64,000 nucleotides of DNA from Metaphire vulgaris. Lineage: Eukaryota; Annelida; Clitellata; Crassiclitellata; Megascolecidae. Position numbers and translations under genes: made by a program. Shown here one piece after another: positions 11,481 to 22,519 of this stretch. The first letter of the stretch is position 1; the number at the start of each line of letters is the position of its first letter. The stretch lies in contig CM030834.1 in the NCBI GenBank assembly GCA_018105865.1, positions 5,377,257 to 5,441,256 of the forward strand. The letters run 5' to 3'. A model generated the notes under the pieces. The model was not told where the DNA came from and did no database searches. It saw nothing but the letters and a program-made list of their open reading frames with translations.

Positions 11481-11914
11481 ACATGCATACATGTTTCATC
11501 CAACATCCATTGAGCACATGCTAGTTGCTTATGCCCAATGTTTTTTTACATACATTACAAAAATTGACACAATAATACTTTGAATTTATAATGGCATATA
11601 ATCATAAACAAATGAGAAGCTGATATCATGCTATGGCTAAACATGTGATCAGCATCTGATAAAGTCAACCGCTTGCCAAGCTCTAGAGCAGGGCTACTCA
11701 GACCACAGACCACGGTCCACAGTCTGGACTGTAAAGGCTTCATGAACACACTGCACCGACATAAAAAATTGCATGTTTTTCTAATTATTATTAACAAATT
11801 TCATACATCACACTAAAATGATTTTTATTGCTGCCAATGCTATGGAAAATAGTAACCTTACTTCAGAAAAGAAGCGGTCAAACTAATTCATTTTTTGTAA
11901 TGTTCTTATTTTAA

Positions 11915-13077
11915 CTCTTCCGCAGCCAATGCGGTCCTTTTAGACCGCACAACAAAATCGCACCCATTTCTAAATATAGACCGCTATATTTAAGATTTAG
12001 GGCTATTCTAATGAAAGCCAACATAGTTGCGCTTATAAAACGTGCGAAAAAACGTTTATTTCGCGAGTTTGACTGCGAATATGTCGATTTGTAGGCGAGA
12101 TTTGCGGTCCTTCTGGCATTTAAATTTTAAATACCCTTCTACACACAGGGCAGAAGTTTTATTCAACGAAGGAAGTTAAGGAAGCGATTGAAAATGGTAA
12201 GTTTGATGACATGGGTATTTCTAGGTCCGATGATAACGAAAGCGAACAAATTCTGCTGGAAAATATAAAAAAACCAAGTCTTTGACCTTTTGTGACCAGT
12301 GGCGGCTCCACCAGGGGGGCCAGAGGGACCCGTGCCCCCTATTGAGAGCCTGGCCCCCCCAGTTGGGACCTTATACTTAATGCTACATACATTAAACAAC
12401 AAATGGTTGGCCCCCATGATTAGAAGTTGCCACCCCAACGGCCCCCCCACTTGCCAAATCCTAAAGCTGCCACTGTTTGTGACATGTGTCAAATATATAT
12501 ATATATATATGTCATAATTGCTTCCACATCTTTCACACAAGATCCTTTCTAAACTAAAATATCACATTTTACATAATTTTTTAATGTCTATTACATAGGC
12601 AGTGGCTATTTTGCGGGCAGCCCGCAAAATAGCAGCATGTCTTGTTGCTGACAAAATCTTTTAGGAGCTTTTGTGACAAGTGCCAAAAATACATATGTCA
12701 TAATTTCTTTGAGACCTTTCACACTAAATTTTCTGTAAACTAAAATATGACATTTTTACATCTCTATATAAATTTTTTAATGTTTATTACATATGTGTGC
12801 ATATTTCAGATAGCTCACTTACACTGTCTTGTTGCTTACAAAATTTTTAATGAACTTCAAAGTCCAATTTTAATTTTTTAATTTTTAAAATGTTTATATC
12901 TTCTCATGAAATATGAAGAATGTAATTGCAAATGTTATATTTTTCTTTTCATATTCTTGTAGCTAATCAAAAACCCTTTCAATTGATATATACATTGTCA
13001 ATATTGTTATGATATTAAAACATTTTGGGAAACTGTTGAGGGGTAAATTATGTAAAAACAACATGCCTGCCAAAGAG
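11915..13077 (+). mobile_element. piggyBac-like element, middle layer
   Basis: TTAA flanks both sides (11911-11914 and 13078-13081). Ends are CTCTTCCGCAGCCAATG and, inverted, CTCTTTGGCAGGCATG. Near 12160 a plus-strand frame reads FYSTKEVKEAIENGKFDDMG followed by an acidic serine-rich stretch and a stop. This resembles the acidic N-terminus of piggyBac transposases, whose remainder is missing. A diverged second copy is at 17240-17790. A 179 bp hAT MITE is nested at 12297-12475. Confidence 0.75.
12297..12475. mobile_element. hAT-type MITE, inner layer
   Basis: A 179 bp element with ends CAGTGGCGGCTCCACCAGG and, inverted, CAGTGGCAGCTTTAGG, both with G-rich subterminal runs. TTTGTGAC flanks it on both sides (12289-12296 and 12476-12483), an exact 8 bp duplication. 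The paralogous piggyBac-like copy reads CTTTTGTGACATGTGTC uninterrupted near 17447-17464, which serves as the empty site. Confidence 0.9.
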
Positions 13078-13320
13078 TTAATTACTATAAAATACATTAT
13101 GATGGGGTCTATACATAAATTTGTGGACTGGTTTGCCAAAGTGTTGGTGTCAATAAATTTGAACCTTTTGGTTTGAACCCCATTCATGTCTCAGTACAAA
13201 TTGCCACACTGCCATGCAAACAATTTGAGTAGCCCTGCCCTAGAGTGACTTCAGTCAGATTTCACTAAGCACAAAAACAATGTTAAAATTTACAATGATG
13301 CACATAATAAGTACCAATTA

Positions 13321-13913
13321 CCATACATACTCGCGTTAAAGTCGAATAATTTAAGGCCACTTCACAGGCTTTATATCCTAACCTCGACTTATATGCGAGG
13401 CACTAACTTTTGGATAAAGTTTCCATACGAAAATAATTAATTTAGCTAAAACTTTATGTAATTAATTACTTTCAACATATGCCACGGCATCTAAATAAAA
13501 GTTTGCATCAGCGATTTTAAGATTTGTAATTTTTAGGCGCCACATAAATATTATCTGTAATTATTGGCGCTACATAAATATTAAAATAACTTTTTAAAAT
13601 GAAATTGTTCATATTGTCAAGAATGAGCAAATAGCAGGTTTAAAGTTTTCTTAATCGTCAGGAATCAATCTGTGAATGTCAATATCGTTCATTTTCTCGA
13701 TAGTTTAAAGCTAAAACACAGTTTTTCGATCAACACAATAGCGCCACGTGCACAGCTCGCATCCTCCATTGTTCTGACTCTCACGATCACCTCAAGAGGG
13801 TGCACAGCAGTGACTTCGACTTATACCCGGGTCAATGATTTTAGACACCTTCAAATCCAAAAAATTTAGGGGTCAACTTCTACTCGAATCGACTTTATCG
13901 CGAGTATACAAGG
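13321..13913. mobile_element. TA-flanked MITE, copy B
   Basis: A 593 bp copy of the MITE at 9978-10591, same orientation, between TA at 13319-13320 and 13914-13915. Ends are CCATACATACTCGCGTTAAA and, inverted, CCTTGTATACTCGCGATAAA. It has scattered substitutions and small deletions relative to copy A. It lies 74 bases right of the hAT triple nest. Confidence 0.75.
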
Positions 13914-14330
13914 TAGTCAAATCTGACAAATCAGGTTGGAATTTATTGTGACAAAAGATCAAAATAACAATGATATTTAAAAGCAAATATATTTATGACA
14001 GCCCATCAGCAGAAGAAAACGGGCCAGATCACACAAAAATACGGAAATATAAAGGAAGCTCTAGTTGAGCTGGATTGATAGCATATGGGAAAACAACTGA
14101 ACTACAACTGTCAACACTTAAAGAAAGTATTCATGATTGACAATGATGAACAGAAATTGGTGGCAACATCTTTGATAACACACATCAGAAAGATGAATAT
14201 CTGACTTGACAGTTACGAATCTGCATTTCAGTTAAGAATCTGAATTTCATAAGATGCTAACAGAATCTGATCCCTGTCATAACTACTCTTCATATCTAGC
14301 AACTAAAAACCAACGAAAGCAAAGAAAAAC

Positions 14331-14434
14331 CTGATGAAAGGTTATTGGTGTTGGATAACTCCATCCTCCAAAAAGAACCAGTGAATCCTTGTATGCCACC
14401 ATTGTTGCCCAAGCCTTTGGAGATGGATATGAAC
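14331..14434 (-). CDS. FBXO42: FBXO42-like gene, coding exon 3 (kelch repeat)
   Basis: Spliced exon of 104 nt with acceptor TGGTTTAG and donor CATCAG|GTTTTTC. It starts with two bases completing the glycine codon left open by exon 2 and ends in phase 0. It encodes 34 residues: [20 protein letters not shown], then [14 protein letters not shown]. Vertebrate FBXO42 has [24 protein letters not shown] here, so the match is strong over the whole exon. One difference is tryptophan for glycine within PSPKAxAT. The flanking introns are 7.7 kb (to exon 2) and 8.9 kb (to exon 4). Confidence 0.92.
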
Positions 14435-14837
14435 CTAAACCACAAATGTACGGTGTCAACTGTTACTACTATGGAAATGATGTCTCCAGTATTGACATAA
14501 TAACTGCCCTGTTCCGATGTAGCCAGTTCGATTTTGCAATGGACATAATAATGCTTTTGCTGCATCATTTCAGTGTTGATATTTTCATTTTCATATTTCC
14601 ATTTTTATTTCTGCATTTTTCTATCTGTCATTTTTCACAGTGCACATATACAATAGGTGATAAACTTTGAAAGTTGTTAATATCAATATTTCATGATTTC
14701 CTTATAAAGATTACTGTTTGAACATTTGTTTTGCTTTAAAAACAAATAAGATTTATATGAAAAATGTGAAGTAGTTCTTTTATTTCAGCAAAGGCTTAAT
14801 CAGACTTGAGGCCCAGTTAGATAATTAATGTGACCAT

Positions 14838-15797
14838 TAGAGATGTGCAGGTACAGAAAAATTCCTACCCTACTCGTATCCATGCAAAAACTTCCTTACC
14901 CTACCCATACCCACTGGTACGGGTACCCTATCCGTAAATAATTAATGTGACCATTAGAGATGTGTGGGTACAGCAAAATGCCTACCCTACCCGTACCCAT
15001 GCAAAAACTTCCTTACCCTACCCATACCCATGGGTAAGGGTACAAGGACCCGTACCAGTACCCAAACCCGTATACCTGTATCCATTCCTAGAGACTATAG
15101 AGATTAGAGAGGCAACGACATTAATGTCTTAATTAAAGCAATGTACATTTTTTAAACATGTCATATGTTGACAAGTTTTTTTAAAAAGAGTCACATGTTT
15201 AGATTAGGACAGATCTAGGATTTAGAAATCAGGGAAATCCACTTGGCAAATAGTAGGCCAGGGTTCTTTCTGGGGTACTGGACTACTGGTTGGTAACATT
15301 GTGTAATACAGCTAGTCAGCTAGCCTAAGCCTACATGAATGTTGGACATGGACTAGAAGACTCGATGGACCTGTTTAAAATATTTAGTAGATATAGTTTA
15401 GCTATGAGCAGGCATTAGAGCTGAAGTTAAACAACAAAACGATTTACCAAAGGAACCTTATCACTGCAGGACGCCATTACAATGATTTTACATTTGATTA
15501 TGTTTGCTACTTTACTGATGAAGTCAGATAACGAACAACAAACTAAACACGATATAAAAGTTACACTAATACACTTTTTACTCAATAATATTTTTTCTAT
15601 TACTGCATTGCTAATTTGCTATATTAGTGAGAAATGAAAATATCATGTTTTACGGGTAAAACGGGTGTACCCATACCTGTAGTGCTATACCTGTACCCAA
15701 CCCATACCCGTAAAATGTGTACCCTATCCTACCCAAACCCATGGGTACAGGTATAGGTAGGTATACCCACGGGTATGGGTATACCCGCACATCTCTA
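14838..15797. mobile_element. hAT-like MITE with GGGTA-rich arms
   Basis: Ends TAGAGATGTGCAGGTA and, inverted, TAGAGATGTGCGGGTATACC are flanked by GTGACCAT (14830-14837) and GTGGCCAT (15798-15805), 7 of 8 identical. Both arms are long runs of variant TACCCGTACCCATG units in opposite sense. The left end, including target sequence, is tandemly repeated with a 117 bp period (starting 14822 and 14939). No transposase is seen. Confidence 0.65.
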
Positions 15798-15805
15798 GTG
15801 GCCAT

Positions 15806-16365
15806 CCTTTAAAATTCAGAAAGTAATGAATATGAATCGCTAGAGGGCACCGCATGTGGCAGCCACAGAATTTGAATTCCGTCATCATTAATGTTGTTTT
15901 TTCTTATTTTACTAAATGTTCTTGTATTTTATGTGTAGAAAATTTAGGACTTAACAGTTATTTATTGCATGAGTCGTGTAAGGTCTGATATTTGTTGTGG
16001 CTTTAGTTCATCTAAGACCGCTGAACTGACTCTGGTGATACTGGGGTATATTGATGGTTACTTCTCTTGAAATTCCGTTAATCTAAGATGCCACCCTCTG
16101 TGATTAGCCGTTATCGTTGCGTCATCTTGCTAACAGTGAAATTCGAAATGTCTCTCGTTGGATTTATATAGTATATACTTTCTTTTCCGGTTTTAACTCA
16201 TCACATTTAATTTTCTTGAACATTTCAGGAAAGTTTTATTAGTTAAAACAATGGCAACTGTTAACCCGTTCCAGGGGAATTAATTTTTTCAAGTCGTCCC
16301 CAATCGAGGTAATTAATTTGGGGAAGGCGTTCATGTGAAAATGTGAACATACAAGTTTTAAACTT
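15806..16365. other. Unassigned intronic sequence
   Basis: About 560 bases in intron 2 of the FBXO42-like gene. I see no gene, RNA or named repeat. Confidence 0.5.
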
Positions 16366-17050
16366 ACTGTATTTCAAGCTATATAGAAGCTAGAAAGATG
16401 CGGTTTGCACCCTTGTTTAGCATTTTTATTGCTCTTTCGAACCATCCGTGCCAAAAAAGAAAATTTTGGGGTAGGGTCCACCTTACAGCCCAAAATAGGA
16501 CCCCTCCCCAACATTTTGGTCAAATTTTGTTCAAAGTCCCATAGCAAAAATTTTTCCACGGTAACCCCCAAACTGTGAGCGAGAAAGTTGTAAAGGGGTG
16601 TAATTGGAACTGAATAGTGCAAAAATTTTCAAGATTGGACAAAATTTAGGGTAGTTATGATTTTTCAAACCCTACTACTCATTGCTCGAAGAAATGACAA
16701 TTTTGCGAACAAATTTTCAATCTGAGAAACCGAACAACTCAGTATATTTCAGGCTATATAGAAGCTAAAAAGATGCGGTTTGCACCGTTGTTTAGCATTT
16801 TTATTGCTCTTTCGAACCATCCGTGCCAAAAAAAGAAAATTTTGGGGTAGGGTCCACTCTACAGCCGAAAATCAGAAACCCCAAAAAAATTTCAAAGCGC
16901 AATAGCAAAAATTTTTCAGCGGTGACCCTCCAACTGTGAGCGAGAAAGTTTTAGGGCGGTGTAATTGGAACATAATAGTGCAAACATTTTGAAGATCGGG
17001 CCAAAATTGGCGGAGTTATGATTTTTCAAACCCCAGACTTGAGTCTTTTT
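16366..17050. repeat. Two-copy tandem repeat, period about 373 bp
   Basis: The segment starting TATTTCAAGCTATATAGAAG at 16371 recurs at 16744. Both copies share GATGCGGTTTGCACC, CTCTTTCGAACCATCCGTGCC and TTTTGGGGTAGGGTCCA in the same order and spacing. The second copy ends near 17040. The short minus-strand frame 16622-16374 is not convincing as a gene. Confidence 0.8.
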
Positions 17051-17239
17051 CGAGGCATTTCAATGCAAAATCCCAGCATTTGGACAATCAACGGCAAGTT
17101 TTCTTGCTTATATAGTCAACAACAGCGAAGAAAGTGCTGCTATCTATCGAATGGATAGTAACTAAATCGAAAAGTTACTCCGGGGCAGTTTAAAACTTCA
17201 ATGTCCGGGATACACACATGCTTATGTGGCGCCCGCTTA

Positions 17240-17790
17240 TGTTATCGACCGCAAGAAATCGCACCCCGTTTAAGACAGCGATCCCATGTCGATTCGTAGG
17301 CTTAGATTTTGCGGTCCTTCTGGCATTATGATTTTTGTTTTATTCAACTAAAGAAGGGCGCGATTGAAAATGGTAAGTTTGATGACATGGGTATTTTATA
17401 ACGAAACCGAACAAATTCTGCTGGAAAGTATAAAAACCAAGTTTTGAACTTTTGTGACATGTGTCAAATATATGTATGTCGTTGACACCAAGATCCTTTC
17501 TAAACTAAAATAACGTCGATTACATAGGCAGTGACATTTTTGGGGTTAATGAATTGGCTTGCACATTTACAGTACATTGATACTAGTGGATGATAACATC
17601 CCTGTAACTAAACTGTAAAAAAATCAACACACTGTAAATTTTTAAATGTCTATTATATATGCGTGCATATTTCAATGTTAACTGTCTTGTTGAATCACTA
17701 TGGCCATTTTTACATTGTCCATGAAATATGAAGTGCAGTCATTAATATCCGTGACCTTTTTCTTTTCAACATTGAATATTCAAAAGCCGG
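17240..17790 (+). mobile_element. piggyBac-like element, second (internally intact) copy
   Basis: Colinear with 11960-12960, sharing GCGGTCCTTCTGGCATT, TTTTATTCAAC.AAGAAGG, GCGATTGAAAATGGTAAGTT, CAAATTCTGCTGGAAA and CATGTGTCAAATATAT. It lacks the hAT MITE present in the first copy. TTAA-flanked ends are not clear on either side, so both ends are probably eroded. It borders the 5' side of the CR1 at 17916. Confidence 0.7.
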
Positions 17791-19341
17791 TGCACCTTCA
17801 GCCGGTGCTGCTCCTGCTCCAGAGCAAATTTCTGCTCCAGCTGCAGACTTGAGGAAGAAAGAAGGAAAAAGGAAGTCGGCCGCCTATTTACTCAGTTGCT
17901 ACTGAATTCACTGATATGGCCATGGTGGGTCAGAGTGGGATCGTTCAGTACTATAGTAGAGAGGATCTGTTATCGTTCTTCTCAGACCAACTTTTGCCGT
18001 CCACAGACACGGTGCTTCGATGTCATATCCTTGGAATACATGCTGTTTATAAGTTTCAGCGATTCGGTCGGAACCTGCGAATTTGTCACTATCGTGACCA
18101 TCATGCAGGCCTACACCATAAGCGGTGTATTCGCCACGCTGAGCGTGGTAACGGCAGTACCATTGTGACTAGAAACCAACCAGAGGCTTGTTTTACTGCA
18201 ACTCTAGAACATTTACTCCTATCCACGTTGAACGTCATCACAGGACAGGAGTGCAAGAAATGCAATATTATATGCCGAGTCTGGGAACAGCCGGCAATCT
18301 ACACTGGTATATCCGAAGATTGAGCGCCATGCCAACCCTCTGACTCCTCAGATCAGAGCACGGCTGCTGAACATAAGATCTGTGAAAAGTAAGCTGGAGA
18401 AAATTCCTGACTTTCTTAATGAGTTCAAACTGATTGCCCTCATTCTCACAGAGACTTGGCATGAGAGCGCTGACAGCGTCGCTATCAAACGACTTCATGG
18501 CTTTGGCCTCAACATTGTTGAGGCTACACGGGTCTTACTGTCTGGTGTGAATTTAGACAACACCCACTTCATCAACCACAGCAGACTAGCAGTTATTTCT
18601 AGACCTGGGACTATTGTTGCCAAGGTTGAATCGAAGCTGAAGCCCAAGTCGTTCGAGCAAATCTGCTGCCGAGTTGGCAGTGGATGCATGTCACCAATCA
18701 TCGTCTCCATCTAACGTCCTGGGTTGCATGGCGTATGTGACCTGTTCTTCACCGAACTGTCAAAGTTACTTGAATCTTTGTCGACCTATAATTGTGGAAT
18801 TCTTATCGCTGGAGACTTTAATATTCATTTTGAGCATCCTTCTGACATAGACAGTCAGAAGCTTGAGCAACTCATCTCCTCATTCAAACTGAAGCAACTC
18901 GTTCGGGACCCGACCCACGAACACGGTGGCCTTCTTGACGTGGTGATAACGTCTGACATAGTTGCAGTAGAAGTAGGAATGTCTGACCATAAAGTAATTC
19001 ATTGGACATGACCTATCTCAGCGCTGAACTCGCATTATGCCACAATTTTACGGAGGAGTTGGAAACATTTCAAGGTTGAACAGTTCGTCGAGTGGCTCGA
19101 GTGGTCACCGCTCTGTACACCGGTCAACCCCAGCTCAACTGCAACAGATCTAGCGCTTCACTGCCAGTCTGTCATCACCGAAATCTTAGGCGATATTGCA
19201 CCGATGTCGAAGCTGACCATGCACTCCCGGATGCACCAGCCCTTTTACAACGGAAACTGTCGACAGGCTCGATGACGAGCGCATCTTCTCGAGAGGGTCT
19301 ATCGGAAAAAGAAAGGGTCAGACGCCGAATCTTATGCACTG

Positions 19342-19727
19342 AGAGCATTGCACTGGCTTCCCGTGAAATTGAGAATTCTTTACAAAATCAACTCGTTGGT
19401 CGACAGCAGTCTCAGAGGTGAAGCACCGCTCTACCTGAGAAATGATTGTAGGGTCATCGATGCAACTCAAAGATCAATGGTGCTTAGGTCCAACGACTCA
19501 AGATTGCTGATCGTCGACAGAACTCGCAGGAGAATTAAAGATAGGGCTTTCAGGGTATCCAGTCCTCGGAGTTGGAACTTCCTTCCTAGGACATTACGGA
19601 ATCAACCTGTCTCTCGTGCCGTCTTTTTGAATAGGCTTAAGATGCACTTTTTCAATCTGACATTTGACTCAGCAATAGCGGCGCATTTGTAAAAATAGCG
19701 CCTGCAATTTCAGTATCTATCTATCTA
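19342..19727 (+). mobile_element. CR1-type LINE 3' fragment inserted in another CR1
   Basis: A 386 bp 5'-truncated insertion encoding LHWLPVKLRILYKINSLVDS and the C-terminal RAFRVSSPRSWNFLPRTLRN block, then a 3' UTR and a (TATC)n tail. TTATGCACTG is duplicated exactly on both sides (19332-19341 and 19728-19737). The host CR1 reading continues across the join once the insert is discounted. Confidence 0.92.
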
Positions 19728-20103
19728 TTATGCACTGTGTCCTGGCGTGATGCCCTCAAAGCGAGCAGAGGCCTAGTAAGAATGAAAGATCGTCAATACT
19801 GGTGCCAGGCGATCGACTCTGCGCACGCAGATACCAAGCAGACATGGAAAGTATTGGGCAGCCTGCTTGGAAAGAATGACATATCACCTAATGTGCCTTC
19901 CAATTTCATTGCCGCAGACTATCATGCCTTTATTGATAGTAAGGTTAGGAACATCCGGGACAGAACAGCTGAAGCTGGACCAACGACTTACCATGTCTAC
20001 TCTGGTCCCTCCTTTGTCGGGTTCTTGCCGCTGACACCGGCTGAAGTTGTAGAGAGCGTCGGATTGTCACCCAACAAGCAGTGCTCATCCGACCCACTGC
20101 CCA

Positions 20104-21171
20104 ATGTGGCTCTTTAAGGATGCGATCGTTATGTTGGCTCCATTCCTGGCAGCCCTAATAACTGCTTCCCTCGTTAACAACGAGTTCCGCTGCCGTGTAA
20201 GGCATGCCGTTACCCGCCTGTACCTTAAGTGGGCAGGCCTTGACCCCACCTACCCTGCCAGTTTCAGACCTATTGCCAACCTTCCATTCCTGTCAAAGCT
20301 GCTCGAGAGACTGGTGAACAAACAACTCATCAGGCACCTGGCCTGTAATGGTCTCATTGCGCGTCATCAGTCTGCCTATCGAGCAGGCCATTCCATTGAG
20401 ACAGCCCTGCTCAGGATATTCAACGACACTGTGCACGTGATTATCAATGGGGAGCAGGCACTTCTGTGTATGCTCGACCTCTTCACAGAGTTCGACACCG
20501 TTGACCACTCTATCCTCATTCGCCGCCTCGAGCTCACCTTCAGGATTAAAGACCAAGCACAACTCTGGCTGCGTGATTACCTCTCTGAGAGAACGCAGTC
20601 TGTTACCTGGGAGGGCTGCACATCAGCTAAATGTCCTGTACGCTGCAGAGTACCACAAGGGTCAACCCTAGGCCAACTCCTGTTCATCTTATACATCGCG
20701 GATGTGGGTTGCATCGCCGACTCATATGGGCTTGCCTGGCATGCTTACGCCAATGACGGGCAGGTGCACTCCTCCTGCCCACCCCCCGGAGATGGATCAT
20801 CTGCGATCTCGCCTACAAGACTGCATCTGCCAGATAATGCAGTGGCCAGCGACAAATCACCTTGCGTTAGACCCGAAAAAACTGAACTGTTGTGGATTAA
20901 CACCCCTTGGAGGGTCCACCAGATCAGCCGAACACCATTTATGATCGGAGATAATGTTGTTGCTCTGCCCACCGAAGTGTGCCTCCTTGGTGTTCTCCTC
21001 GATGATTACCTATTGCTTGTCGGCCAAGTGAACATCGTAATCCGCGCTTATTATTTTCAGCTCCGAAAGATTAGGGAGATTCGTCGTTACATCTCAACAC
21101 CAGCTGCGATACATCTAGTCCATGCCCTTGTGTTATCTAGGTTGGATTATTGTAACAGCTGTCCCACATGA
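20104..21171 (+). pseudogene. CR1-type reverse transcriptase, catalytically altered
   Basis: Open frame of 355 codons covering the RT core. It contains FRPIANLPFLSKLLERLVNK, QSAYRAGHSIETALL and VPQGSTLG, but the catalytic box reads YAND (Y at residue 215) instead of YADD, losing the first metal-binding aspartate. The preceding FDTVDH box is present but in a degraded context (LFTEFDTVDH where relatives have LSAAFDTVDH). The frame is open but the enzyme should be inactive. Confidence 0.85.
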
Positions 21172-22100
21172 CCATTTCTACACTCAAATCCAAGTCACTG
21201 TAGGCCTTTTGACACATTTTTAGATCCTGTAAAAACTCGAGGATTAACAATATGGAAAATCTGTTTATAATGAGAGAAAATATAGCTACTAGACAGTTTA
21301 CAGAATAAAAGTTACAACTCTGAAATAAAGAGAAAGGGTCTCAATTGAGAGCTAAACATTGAATATCAGGAAAGGAGCAATTTTTTCTTCCATTTTCGTG
21401 ACTGCCGTGAGGACATGTTTTCCAATAGATAAAGTCTTACTCTTGTTTTATAAAATACTACTAGTAGTGAATATGTCCAAAAAGTTTCAGCCCCTAGCTA
21501 TGATATTTCTGGATATTTCTGGAGTTATAGAGGTCTGAAGTTGTGAGAAATTTAAGCGGCTGCCACAAAACGCCAAAAAACGGCCCACCCCAGGTACTAT
21601 AAAAGTTGAATATCTCAAAAACTATTCAAGAGAGCAGGCTAAAATTTTACAATCTTTCATACGGATGTTTGGGGAACATTTGTGGTAAATTTTATATTTT
21701 TTTATGGTTGAGCAGTAACTTCCAAAAATTGGTTGAATTGACACAGAGTGACTTATAATATAATGAAAAACAACATTTGGTTGAATAAAATCAGGTAGGA
21801 AAAGTCAAGATTTTCCATCATGCTGAGAGGAAAACAGCTAGCAATTAATAAAAGCACTCAATAAGGAAAAACTCATGGACATGGCATCCACCCTTTTGTA
21901 CCTTTGATAAATTTGACATAGCTTATCAACCACATTAGCAAAAAGTATATCAAGGGGCCAAAAATGTGTGTAAAAGTTACCTAAAAGCACTTTAAAATAA
22001 ATCATCACGCCTCTGAAAAATTTAGGAAAAACTGAGAATGTGGCAACAAACCCTCTCTAGCAGTGGAAGGGTTACGCAAGAAACTACAGTTGCAGTCTGA
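21172..22100. other. Unassigned intronic sequence
   Basis: About 930 bases of AT-rich intron 2 sequence between the CR1 and FBXO42-like exon 2. No gene, RNA or repeat recognised. Confidence 0.5.
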
Positions 22101-22101
22101 T

Positions 22102-22163
22102 AAAATGATAACCAAATACCTGTTGCTAGTGGAAAATGATAACCGAATACCTGTTGCTAGTGG
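22102..22163 (-). repeat. 31 bp tandem duplication over a splice donor
   Basis: Two adjacent 31 bp copies (22102-22132 and 22133-22163) differ at one base. Each contains, on the minus strand, CCACTAGCAACAG|GTATT, the last coding bases of exon 2 and its donor. There are therefore two donor-like sites 31 nt apart. Use of the downstream one (exon end 22120) would shift the frame into exon 3. Confidence 0.85.
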
Positions 22164-22387
22164 TCTAAACCATCTTTCATTGATAAGGTCAAATATCCAC
22201 AAATCATTAAATGTTGTTGCTGTTGATGTGCATCCACCAAAAACATAAAGAGCGCAGTCATAATAGCAAGCACAGTGAGCATAACGCCCCAATATTGTTA
22301 AATCATAGGTTGGCTGATGGTAACTCCAGACCAGTCCATCACTTTGCAAAGCTCTCTGGAAGTGCTGGGAATGACGTGTTACCACTC
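22151..22387 (-). CDS. FBXO42: FBXO42-like gene, coding exon 2 (first kelch repeat)
   Basis: Spliced exon of 237 nt on the minus strand. Acceptor is CTATTGAAG, donor AACAG|GTATTC. Both ends are in phase 1. It encodes 78 complete residues plus split codons. The start VVTRHSQHFQRALQSDGLVW aligns with the stretch after the F-box of FBXO42 ([21 protein letters not shown]). Next comes a kelch blade: GRYAHCACYYDCALYVFGGC then FNDLWIFDL and RWFRPLATG, matching RFSHSACYYD...YVFGGC...FNDLWRLDL...WIRPLASG. Kelch repeats form the substrate-binding propeller of this SCF ubiquitin-ligase subunit (family knowledge). Confidence 0.92.
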
Positions 22388-22519
22388 CTTCAATAGAAAG
22401 AAATTAAAAATAATTTAATGAGTCAATAACTCTGTTCAAAGTTAAACAGAAGCTTCATCATTGAAATTGCAAGACATGTACATAATGCCAATAATTAATT
22501 AATCTTAGCTAATGCATTT

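Larger units (their letters stand above)
11689..13237. mobile_element. hAT-type element, outer layer of a triple nest
   Basis: Ends are CAGGGCTACTCA and its exact inverse TGAGTAGCCCTG. Flanks CTCTAGAG (11681-11688) and CCCTAGAG (13238-13245) differ at one of 8 bases. No transposase is seen. A piggyBac-like element interrupts it at 11915-13077, leaving about 390 bp of native sequence. It is an old non-autonomous hAT copy. Confidence 0.8.
17916..21171 (+). mobile_element. CR1-type LINE, long decayed copy
   Basis: Order along the plus strand: an ORF start with QYYSREDLLSF and basic residues (17916-18323), an APE-type endonuclease beginning LLNIRSVKSKLEKIPDFLN with LTETWH (18360-18540), ILIAGDFNIHFE and MSDHKV (18790-19000), then a linker (19737-20117), then RT (20104-21171). 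Several frameshifts break it, and a second CR1 fragment is inserted at 19342-19727. The copy stops abruptly after SRLDYCNSC at 21171, so the C-terminus and 3' UTR are missing. Confidence 0.85.
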
